Source: Notospermus geniculatus (lineage: Eukaryota > Nemertea > Pilidiophora > Heteronemertea > Lineidae). Taken from it: 64,000 nucleotides of DNA. The notes beneath the pieces are model-generated. The model saw only the letters and a list, made by a program, of their open reading frames with translations. It was not told the DNA's origin and ran no database searches. How positions within the stretch are numbered: the stretch's first letter is position 1; the number at the start of each line of letters is the position of its first letter. This document shows positions 9,162-21,100 of this stretch, piece by piece. The position numbers and the translations under genes were made by a program. The stretch is taken from the NCBI GenBank assembly GCA_002633025.1, contig NMRB01000105.1, forward strand, positions 2,153 to 66,152. Reading direction: 5' to 3'.

Positions 9162-12100
9162 CTGAAAAAACGGAAACAAAGTCAAATATATCACTATATA
9201 TGTCCCACTCCAACAAAAGCAGACGCAAGTCGAAGGCGATCATCATTGAGTCACTAACGCAAGTCAACACATTATAGACCTTTCCAACAAAGATGGCGGC
9301 CTGCTAGTTCTCCCACATGACGTAGTGGCCATTCATTGTCCAAGCATGATATAACACTACCAGACGCATACGCTCAGACAATTATTTTACCCGAACTTTT
9401 GTGCCCATTGCCCGCTTGACCAGTTCAGCGTGCCAGCGGCCATTGAATGGTATTAAGCTTCTGACGTCATATGCTGAGAACCTTTAGACAGCAATCTTTG
9501 TTGTAAAGGTCTATATCTCAATGTGAAAGACCATATCTTGTTGCTGCGTTGTAAACAGCTACATTATGCAAGACTAAGGGTGACAAAATGCCAGCAGATG
9601 TACATGTACATGTACAAGATTTCAAACTATGGAAAAGTCTGTTAGTTATACCGACCCCTTGTCCATATCCACTTCCTGAATGTCCACCATTACGGACATC
9701 CTCATAAACATTATCATCACCCCCTTGGTTGATGTTGGCGTACACAGCCGTATCATCTGAGCCCTTTTTGCCTGGTTCTTGTCCCTTTTTGGGCTTATTC
9801 ACTTCTGCATAGACATCACCTGCAATAATGTACGTAGGCCTACACGTATCACCAAAATCAACAACTGGGTATTGTGTTCTGGATATGATATCTACCTTTC
9901 AACAAATGACTTGATGTCTGGGCAACTAATGAGAACAGGAACTGAGATAAATGCCAGCTTAGCAGCGAAGGGTCACAAGGGCATCACTAAGGATCTAAAT
10001 ACCTACCAGCTGGAGCAGGGCCAGCATCCTTCTTTCCTCTCTTTTTACTCAAATCAACTTGAGCATATTCGGCACCGACAGGTGCTGGGTCCTTCTTCTT
10101 CTGCACCTCGGCATACACAGCGCCACCTATCAAATAATTGAGGCATTTGTCAGTCATCTGGTGCACAACTCTGAAATACTGGATACAGATACTTTTGAAC
10201 CATGCAAAGACCAGATATCACATAGACACAAACTTTTGCAAATAAACCTCAGAAACTGACCATGACTTTTACGAAGGTGTAGAGAGTCGCTTCCGTGAAA
10301 TCCTGGATCCACACATGGAATTTGATCATAACACAGCTCTGATCCAGGTCAGTCGCAAGACTGAGGCAATTGCTGTCCTCTGTTCTAAATGACATGCCAT
10401 AGATAAAGCATAATTTAATCAAAGAAGGATCTTACCGGGGCCTGCAGGTGGCGCTGATCCCTTGCCCTTACCCTTCTTTTTATTCCTGCCACGGTCAAGC
10501 TGGGCGTATGTCTGATCTTCTGGTGAACCTTTAGAGAGAAGGATGAGTAAGTAAGATGGTCTAACTGTTCAAATTATAGGAAGTCTGTGGAGGGGTACAG
10601 TGCAGGTCACAACTGACATCCCTAAGCTTGCCCAAGTCACACAAATTCCGTGCGCAACTTACATGCAACCCACGAGCTATATTACGCGTAAGTAACTCAG
10701 GCTCTTGTACCTGTGTAATCCCACGCAACTTACACGTATTTCAAGCGTAATTTGCATGACTGTGTCATAATTGACTGTATATCAAATATGGCCTGTACCG
10801 TATCTCTTCCTGTTCAAATCTAACCTTCAGAATATTCTATTAAAACCAGACAAATTACTGATTACTACTGCCTCATGAATTAAAATGAGTGTACTGATAA
10901 TTGGTGTAACATGACTCACCTGGGGCAATGAGTGCACCTGCTTTCACTCCCCCCTTCTCCTGGGTAAGTTCTACATCACTATACCCACTATCCACAGGGT
11001 GTGACTTGGCGCCACCTGAAAAAGACAGGAGATGTCAGTGACCAATACCTGAAGTACTAAAACCCTTCATCTTTTGTGTTGGCCAAAACCAGAGTCAATT
11101 CATCTACCAATAATTAAAGTACAATTTTATAGATAAATTTGACCCATTTGCAAAAGTGGGTGCGTGTCGCAATAGAGGAAAGGGTTAACGGACTTACAAC
11201 ACAACAGCTGAAATGCACATCTCTGCAGGTGGACAACAGTAGTGGACAGCAGTGATAATAGTTGAGTAAACTGATGACCAATGACGATCACCTGCACATG
11301 CGCCTACCGGGTACTTTAGGCTGAGTTTACATAGAGATACTGTAAACCGTGAAATTTTCGGGAGTGTTTTATTTTTGTGATGAGGGGTCAAAACGCGAAC
11401 TTAAATCGCACGAAAATTGCTGGGTCTTAAACATTTCTGAAGCCCAAGGGCCATTATCGCGAAATTTATTCTTGGCGAATTTGTGAAGTACGAAAATCAT
11501 GAACAATTAGCACTGCGAAAATTTCACATTTCACAGTATATGGTATACGGACACAGAGGCAAACAAAGATTTCATGGTCATGAACCCTTTGTTAGGCCAT
11601 TGTTCGCCCGTGTGTCCGTATACGGTATACCGATTGGTAAACACGGCATCAGGTCGATGGGGTCACAAATTGTGGAACAGAACGAATGACATGGATCGCT
11701 GGTATGATGTGCTGTCAAGTGTGATGGTTGACTCTCAAAAGTAACCAGGAAATTAGGACAGTGATGTTTTTATCAACATACCAACAGCTGCACCAGATCC
11801 ATTGGCTGGAGATAACATTTCCATCCGTTCATTATCATATGGGTTGAAGTCTGAAAATGAAATTACTCAGTTTCACGTTTGGGAAACGATCAGATGACTG
11901 GTCTGATAAGGACACGTGGCAGAACTGATCTGAGAAGGACAGATGGAGAACTACGAGTTCTAAAAGCTTTTTTCAGGTACAACAGAATATTGGTAAAGCC
12001 CTTAAATCCCTTAACCCATTAGGCCTCAGTGGGTAAAAAATGTATGGTCAGATCCCCTCACAATGGCCTACACCGGCCTGCCAAATTTGGCTCGTTCACA

Positions 12101-15100
12101 ACCCGTTGTTAAGATGGCGCTTGCATCGGCCGGAGCAGGCCGGCTTGAGGATCTATCATCATTGAGGTGTAAGCTTAGATCCAATTTTTGTGAAATTTCG
12201 CAAGGGTCTCTGAGGAGTAGGGCTCGTTTCCACCACAGCGGATTCCGCCGTGGTTTGGGGCGAGGGTGCGGTTTCAAGGGTTTTGGATAACCCTTCAATG
12301 GTTTAACAATACATGGCATGTTAATTATCCCAATACCTCTGAAAACCGCGTCGCTCGCCACAAACCGTGATGGAATCCCCGCAGTGGAAACAAGCCTTTC
12401 AGCTGCAATTACATAGAACTACATGGTATACGGACACAGTGGCTGACTTCACTACTGTGAAGCCATTGTTAACCGGCGTGTCTGTATACCATGTAGCTCT
12501 ACGTAATCGCAGTGTCAGGTATCTCAAACGTTCCAAGTGCCACAACCACTCTGTTGGGGATATGGGGATTGATTCTTCCTTGGTAGCACTGGCAACAAGC
12601 TGAAGGAAGAGGCCCATGGCAGCTGGCACCTTGTAGCAGCAGAAACAGGCAGGGATCACTCAGCAGAATAGACAAATCCCAAATTGACGAAAACGAGAAA
12701 GATCTGCGCACTTCCGCCGAAATGGCAAACAGAACCTCGGTCTGAAACCATCTGACACTGAATGACGTGACGCAGAGAACTCCACGACCATGTGACGACA
12801 GTGAGTTCGATGACGTTGCGTCAGACTCGACCATTGCTGAATCATGGATTGCGTCACGTCAGCTGGTTTCGGGTCGAGGTTCTGTTTGCCATTTCGGCGG
12901 AAGTGCGCAGATCTGGGAATTTGGGATTTGTCTATAACTATGCTAAAGTCACACAAATCTCTGTTTGATGAGCACATGAGCTAGAAGGTCTAAAGGCCTT
13001 TCCATCCCCAACCTGGCATAAGTTGAGTACAGCATTATCTCTTGTACTAGGGTTGTACTAAACTTAACCATAAAACAAGTAGACTAGGATACAGTTACCA
13101 TATAGTTAGTCTGAGAGATGTGCGAAGGCCATCATTGCGTGATTTGGCTGAACACATGATCAAACCTGGGAGGAGAGGAAAGTTTATTACAAGCATGTGA
13201 AGTTAGGCTTTGTTAGCAGGCTTGGGCAGTCTCAACAGCTGAAATGTACTGCGTAACAGATACACAGTAGCAGGTCAATGCACAGGCAATCTGACAGCCC
13301 TTGTTGATCATTCAGCGACTTCTGACAGGATTTTCTAGACTGCCACACATTTAGGTTTCAATTCCAGACACAACACCCCGCCTTCCAGACACCATCTGAA
13401 ACCAATCCCAAGCTGTACCTTTGTCTAATGGAGTGTTCACGGTAAGACGTTCTCTACGGGCGAGGAAAGCAAGATGATAGAGTTAAAGATAATGTATCAC
13501 GACTTCATTGTTTACACTCAATGTTTGTAAACATGGATGTTTACATCATGTTATTTTAGACTTTTGGGACATGCCGACCCACCAAAATGAATACTTTTGG
13601 AATCAACATAATTTCTAGAGAGGCATGCCATCAACAAATTACTCATAAGACAAAGAAAGCCTGGACATAAACAAACAAAATGTAAATAAACAATGAATTT
13701 CGTGGCCCGCAAAAATACCCGTGATACATTATCTTTAAAGAAAACTCCTCTGATTTCAACTTATACCCGAGATTAAAATGTGACCTTCCACAGCAAAACC
13801 AGGGACATGTCGCTCAGAAGTTGACCCTCAACGAACTGCATGTAAGATGACACCAGGAGAGAATGGAAGAAATAGATTTTTCCAGATTTCATAATAGGCA
13901 AGCAACAATGAAACTGACCAAAATTTTAGTCTCAACCTGCCAAGCTAAAAGCGACATGTGCTTGGTTTTGGTGTGGAAGGTCGCAAATGTGCTCCAGAAG
14001 AGCTTTCCAGGTTCGGGTTCGTTTTCTTGGAATTTATGGTTTTCAGAGGATAGTTCGTTTTTACAAAGGGGGTTCACTCACCATCATCAACATGAACATC
14101 AGTGAAGGCTGGATTCACTTCTCCTTCTGTTCTCTCAGGTCTGACAAGAAAGGAAAAACACGAGGGTCAAGAATATCATCATCACTAACAGTTTTATAGA
14201 TGTCAAGAATGAACATGGCAGAGCGTCTACCACGTACAGTATAGACAATTCCCGAATTGACGTTAACGAGAAAGATCTGCGCACTTCCGCTGAAATCACA
14301 AACACAACCTCGGTCAGAAACCAACTGATGTGATGCAATCCATGATTCAGCAAGGTCGACTCTGATGCAACGTCGTCGAAGTCACTGTCGTGGGGTTCTC
14401 TGCGTCACGTCAGCTAGTTTCAGACCGAGGTTGTTTTTGCAATTTCGGCGGAAGTGCAGATATCTGCGAATTCGAGAATCGTCTTGAGTCTGATATTTCA
14501 GTGCCTAGTCATCCTATTCGACAGATATCATAAGAAAAGACACTTACCTAGAGAGCATTTCCTCTCCTGCAAATACGAAAAAAGATGGTTGAAATAATGA
14601 TAAATGTTTGTACTTGGAAAAAGAAACAGCCAGAGATGCCATCCTTGAACATTTTCCACAGAACTTCTTCGGGGCCTATCCCATCCCTAAATTTACTGGG
14701 TGTAAATTCCAATACTAACATTTATGGGTGTGAAAATACAGGGATTTACAGTATGAGAGAGAAATGACATCATCTGCCGTAAAATCTTACCTGTCTCAAC
14801 TCTTCTCTTTCTGATTACACACACTACGACCAAAACAATGGCAAGGATGATCAGGAAGAACAAGGCGCCACCAACACCGCCACCTATTGCAGCATATGGA
14901 AGCTCTGGGTCTGGTTCAGTCAGGTCTGGTATCGTGATCTTTCTGCGGTACACTTGATCACCATCATCAAAAACTTCTAGATAATAGCTGCTCTCACTGT
15001 CCTCAAGTGTGAAAGTAATGCTGCCAGAAGCCGTGGCATTGACCTCTTCTCCACAATCAGCTCCACCGCAATTAATACCAATCGCTGACGTTAAGTATGT

Positions 15101-18100
15101 TTCCTGTATACCAGACCACTTCACGGTTACGTCATTCCCTTTGCGTTCCACAGTCCATTGAATATTTGGAGCCTCTGAAATAATAAGACAGTTCTTCATG
15201 TATGTGAGTGTAATATGTCTGGTCATTATTAATCTAAAAAGAATGAAATGGCCAGGGCCATTGTGCTCACCTCTGTGATAAGTCTCCATGGTTAAGTGTG
15301 AAACTGTGACTCTCGTGGTGAATGTTGAAGGATCAGTACAGATTACCAAGACACATATTTAGGCACGGTTAAAGCATCCCAGCTACCACTATTTATGAGG
15401 TGTTGGTCGAAGTCCATTTTTCAAGATGGCTTCCTGGCGGCCATATTTGAAGTCCGATCGGGTTGAAATTTGGTGCACTTGTGCAGGGTGCCTAGATATA
15501 TCTTCACACCAAATCACAACACTCTATGTCAAATAGCCATGAAATGTGCCACCAAACAGTGAATTTTGAACTTTGACCTCTGTGACCTTGAAAAGTAGGT
15601 CAAATCAAAAACCCGGGATTTATGTGATGTAGTCTCATCAGAGGAACCCACCATAAAAGTTTCGTGGTTCTAGCTAACAGCGTTCAGGAGGTATGGCCAA
15701 AAGAATGTTTTCACAAAGCGCCCCCTACAGGCCAGAGTATAAAAGCAGCAGTGCTAAGTTTCGGTCCAGAGATAGTTTTTACCATAGGGTACCTGTACCC
15801 CAAATTTCAAGTTTGTAACCCAAGCGGTTTAGAAACGTGCCACCCCTGCTAACGACGACGGACGACAGACGACGGACGACACACCATGGGAGAAGCTCAC
15901 CTCACAGAGGTGAGCTAAAAAAGAGCAACGCAGAGCATGGCATATGCCGCCAGCCAGTGGGCACAGCCAGGTGGTATATTTGGGGAAGTGGTGGCGTTGG
16001 TTATTAAAAGAAACTTTCCCTCACAGAGACAAACCCTCGCAAAAAATTTCACCTTGATCACTCAAAGTGTTCTCAAGATAACTGCAGAGATCGAATTCAA
16101 GATGGCTGCCACAGCCACCATCTTGGATGTACTGTGGTCCTCATCATCAAAAGGAACCTTCCCCTCATAGAGACTCACACAAAAAAATTCAGGTTGATCA
16201 GTCAAGTTAATTGACAGAAAGGAAACATTAACGGACACTAACACCGATTACACCGACACCAACAGGTCCCGACATAATGCCCACAACCTTCTGAGGTCGG
16301 GGGCATACAAAGGATGTTACAATAAAATATCCTTGACAACGGTGAAGCTGTCGCCATTTTGTTTAGGGGCAAATAGAAAACTGTCTACACCCTTTAAAGG
16401 ATGTGAGAACTAATGAGTACTCCATAAAAATAAATTAGAATCTCATCCAAGGCATTATTTGCTACTCATTCAAGGAACAGAACACCCACCTTTGGTCTTC
16501 ACCTTTAGTACATCTCCATAAGCACTATCACCATAACTGTTGACTGCTTTTACACGAAATTCATAGGCCACATTTTCAATCAGCCTTGAAACTTTCAGAA
16601 CAATCTCCTCTGAAAACCCAGGATCTGGAATCTTTTGCTCGTACATTTCCCATGTGCCATCACCAGTTCTCATCTCAACTGTGAATGTCTGCGAGGATCC
16701 ACCAGAAAAGTTGCTCTTGAATATTAAGGTCACCGATCGTGCAGTAAGAGACGCTGCTGTCAGACAGCAAGGGGGGTGGGGTAGACCTGAATGGGAAGTA
16801 AATATAACCTGTGACTGTGGCAAACAATTTTTTCCCACAGACAATGTCAAAAGAGGAAAAGTGGCATCATTAACTCCTGGAAAACCACAGCCTTGGAATC
16901 AAGTCGATCTGTTAAAACTTGGATAAAGATGTACCGGTCGTTGGTAGCAAAGCTTCCACAGTCAAATAGACGATTCTCGAATTCGCAGATCTGCGCACTT
17001 CTGCCGAAATCGCAACCACAACCACGATATGAAACCAGCTGACATGACGCAATCCATGATTCAGCAATGGTCCACTCTGACGCAACATCGTTGAAGTCAC
17101 TATCGTGGGGTTCTCTGCGTCAAGTCCTTCAGTTTCAGACCGAGGTTGTGTTTGTGATTTCGGCAGAAGTGTGCAGATCTCTCTTGTTTACATCAATTTG
17201 GGATTTGTCTATTGCAAGGCCTTACCAAGAAGGAAGGTGTGAAGTCTGGGGGGAATAATAAGCTGACAACAAGACTTGATTAGGCTATCAGCATCTACAC
17301 TATTTATTGTACGCCAGATGTAACACTATGCTTAGGCCTTGTACATTTCATATGTATTGTTAGGCTACTTCCAAGATGTAACATAAATGTTCATACTCTA
17401 CATCCCCCTTTCTAAAGGAAAGGAAGGAATTTGGTTTGTTCTTTTAAACTGTAAATTAGTGGTTGAAACTCTATCCACACAACTGTTGTTTCTACTAGGC
17501 CTATAAGTGCAATGAAAGTCCAATGTGTACAATTATACTAATTTGTTATTCCGCCACTTATTTTTTTTTTCTACCTTCTTCTAATATCTATCTATCTATA
17601 ACCTAGGCCTATAACTAACTACATGACACACTGCAAACTGACAAATATGACACTTTAGTTGTTGTTTAGGCCATGGCCCCCGGCTGTCAGCAGAAATAAA
17701 CAAGTATTTCCAGTATTCGTATTGTTATCGTTCGTCAGGACCCCACACGAGTGAAGGTAATCCCTCCCTTCACATCTGGCACCCGCTTGGGGGCTCGACG
17801 GACGTAAAAGGATCGGGAATTGGACATTTTGTGAGTGTGATTTGCCGGCAGTGAATTCGTGTGTGCCGCCATCTTGAGAATCTGTGAAAATCGGCCGAAA
17901 CTACTGTGGAGAAACCGGCCGAGAAATCGTATTAGAATTGAGACTCGTGACGTGTGAAGTGCATCAATCGACAGAATACATCATAGAGAACGAACGGGTT
18001 TCCCCAATGTTGCACGTTACGGTGATCTTACGCATGTATTTGAGCCTTGAAGTATCGAAAGATTTTGATCTGCAGAGACGCCATTTTGAATGTCGATCGC

Positions 18101-21100
18101 TGTAGCTACGGAGTATGGGGCGCCTAGCAGGTCACAATTGTTATGGAGCACGTGTTGGTACATCGTTGGAATTTCGAAGCATCAGTTGGGATTTAAAGTT
18201 AGAGACAGTACTAGATTATGGCTGCTAACAAAGCTGGACCGAAATTGGAACTTTTCGTGTGGGATCCCACGCGTTTTCACAGAACACTCTGCTGGTTTGG
18301 TTCCGCTGATTTGAGATGTTTTACCTGCAGCCACCACGAGAAGATGCTGATGCTGATGTGCCCCATATACTATAGAGTTTGATTCAATTAATGAGCAGGT
18401 TCAAGGAATGTGCTCCCGTCGTTGTGGCGAGTTCGGTTATCGCCATGCCGATAGTAATAGACTGTGTGTCGTATGGTTGACTGTGCCGTTGATGAGGATC
18501 GTTTAGGTAGCAGTGGAGACGTTTGACCCAGTGATGATAGAATGGTGTTGAGATGGTTATCCCAGTTTTGTTGGATACTGGATCCGATGTTTCGGTGACC
18601 GTGAGGATGTATGGACTTTGGTATATTCGCCTGTGGATTAGGCCATTGAAATAATATGGTGTCTCAGGAGAGCCATTAGTCGTACGCCGTTTCACGACAG
18701 TGTTTATTCAGCTGGTACCGCTCATTTCGCCACATAGTGTAGGTGGTAGAGTGCCTTGACAGTCCATTCGTTGTTCTGGGAAGTGTGTGGATAGGGTGTT
18801 ATTGACCCTCAACGGAGAACAGTCATTTTGTAGGACTACCGTACGGATTTCTCATTTATTGTGCATTGTGACTAAGTATCAGTATGAACTGTGGACTCGT
18901 AACGCGTTCAATTCTACTTTTTATGACATTCGGACTTGGACTAGGGGATTACCCACAATTTCTGAGGATTCCTTCAGGATGCTGAACTCGATGATACCTT
19001 CCCAGGAGGATTGAGAGAACAGTCGTTTTGTAGGACTACCGTACGGATTTCTCATTTATTGTGCATTGTGACTAAGTATCAGTATGAACTGTGGACTCGT
19101 AACGCGATCAATTCTACTTTTCATGATATTCGGACTTGGACTAGGGGATTACCCACAATTTCTGAGGATTCCTTCAGGATGCTGAACTCGATGATACCTT
19201 CCCAGGAGGATTGATTCAAATTGGATTACTTTTGTGTTGCAGATAGCTCCTGTATTCTTTTAGGTTTATCTTTTACCATGTTTGTAATTGTATGTGATTG
19301 TATTGTATTAGTGTGAACTCTGGTTTAGCAGGGAAAAGTATTGAAAGACCCAAGGATGGGCCATAATCTACACTAAGATGTGAGGCACATCTTCCCTAAG
19401 GGGGGAGGTCTGTGGCGGTTGAATATTCCGCCGGGCCCCCGTGTATTGCAAGGGGACACCCCCATAGAGACACATGTTCTCAATGAGCGCTTTGCGCATG
19501 CGTGTGGTGTGCCATGCCGGCATTCTGTAGGGGCCATGGTCCCCGGCTGTCAGCAGAAATAAACAAGTATTTCCAGTATTCGTATTGTTATCGTTCGTCT
19601 GGACCCCACACAAGTGAAGGTAATCCCTCCCTTCACAAAAGCATCACTCAGATCTACACTCGCCCCCAGTGTTCAGTTGGTACAGACCCACTAAACACTG
19701 GCATGACTGGCGCCAAACGTGAGGGATTATCAACAGACCAAGGGCGTAGGCTGGTCTGAACTTGGGTAGGTGCACATTTTTGTGAAAGCGGAACTCCTCG
19801 TTCACCGAAAGCATGACATTTTACACTATGCTGAAGAGTTAGAAAGGTTTGCTCTGGAGGGGGGTCTGGGGGGCCTCCGCCCGAACATTTTGGAATCTAG
19901 GTGCTCTGAGATGTGATTTCAGTGCTATTCTTAGCCAAAGTTTACACGATTACAAGATTGATTTTTTTCCTGCTGGCCCAGAGCAGAGCTATGTTATTGC
20001 TGTACGGAGGTGCACGTGCACCCCCCCCCCCCCCAGTCTTGGGTCTAATAATCCGTTTTGGAGGTCAGTTCAGCCTTCTTCTCTGGCAACCGAGGGGTAA
20101 AACTCGAACAAGATCACTGAGAGAGATCATCAGAACCGCGTCCCACAGTGTGACACACTGCTAATGAAAGTTTAAGGCCACGGTTAGGAGTTTTTTGTTT
20201 CAGGTTCAATTCTCTCGGAACCGATGTGGATGGTCTCACTGTACAGTTATTCATTTGAGGACCTGATTTAATTTCACTCAAAGAGCTGTGAAACTACGGT
20301 GGCCCATAGAGCTCATTGATGAAAAATCTTTGCATTTGCATTTTTTTTCGAGGTTTGATTATTTTTCTTGGGGGTTTGTAAAATCTTCAAGTTCTCACCC
20401 TCTGGATCCGGCCCTGAAGATATGTTCACCCCCTTCGGGAGGAACGAAATGAGACTCAATGGGCGGTCCTACTAAACTGTAAACAGCGTCAGCAACATAT
20501 TTTAGCGTCAACAATTAAGCGTCAGCAACATTAAAGTTGGCGTCAGCAAGGTTTTATAACATCCTCAGGGCGCCCTATGTCTCAGAATATTGTTGCAATG
20601 GTGTAAACCTGCACTGCTTTGAAGAAAATTAATGAAATTGAGGATTATTTTGGCTTTTTCGGGTCAAATTTAATAGACTCTATCACTCCAATAGAGCGCA
20701 GCACCTGACGGTAACTTTCTAGGCCTACAGCGTCACGACGTCCCGTCCCCCATTCTGAACGCGGTGACGGCACTCGAAAAACCTTCACTTGCTTCAGCGA
20801 TCATGACGTCGTCTCAAGTCAAGATGTCGTGGAATGAGTACGGGACGTCGTGACGCTGTAGTTACCGTCAGGTGCTGCGCTCTTTTGGACTGATATCGTC
20901 TATTGCCGACGAAACGGGCTAGGTCCACAATTAAATTTTCTGTACACGTCCTGTACATCGACTGTACATACATTTTGCCAAATAATTCAAAAACTACACA
21001 TAGGAGCCAATTCAAATTTTCACAGGTTCAAGTGGCATTTGTTGAGAATATCATATTTGAGTTTCATTAAATTCCAATGATTCTAACTCTTTTTATTGGC

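Larger units (their letters stand above)
17669..19637 (+). mobile_element. Decayed LTR retrotransposon remnant
   Basis: A 227-base 3' LTR (19411-19637, TG to CA) follows a purine tract, aaggggggagg. A matching right-hand LTR piece lies at 17669-17774, with the same aataaa polyadenylation word and ccctcccttcaca end. Directly after it, tggcacccgcttgggggctc resembles a tRNA-Lys-type primer-binding site. Within the 1.6 kb interior a degenerate zinc-knuckle-like stretch is read near 18409-18455, with key Cys/His positions changed. A protease-type LLDTGSDVS motif stands at 18568-18594. There is no reverse transcriptase or integrase, the frames are broken, and the 5' LTR is truncated, so it is inactive. 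Confidence 0.75.

Noticed and set aside
12660-12977. Open frames on both strands, about 100 codons each.
   Set aside because: They lie over the two arms of the foldback MITE 12668-12935 and translate its inverted repeats.
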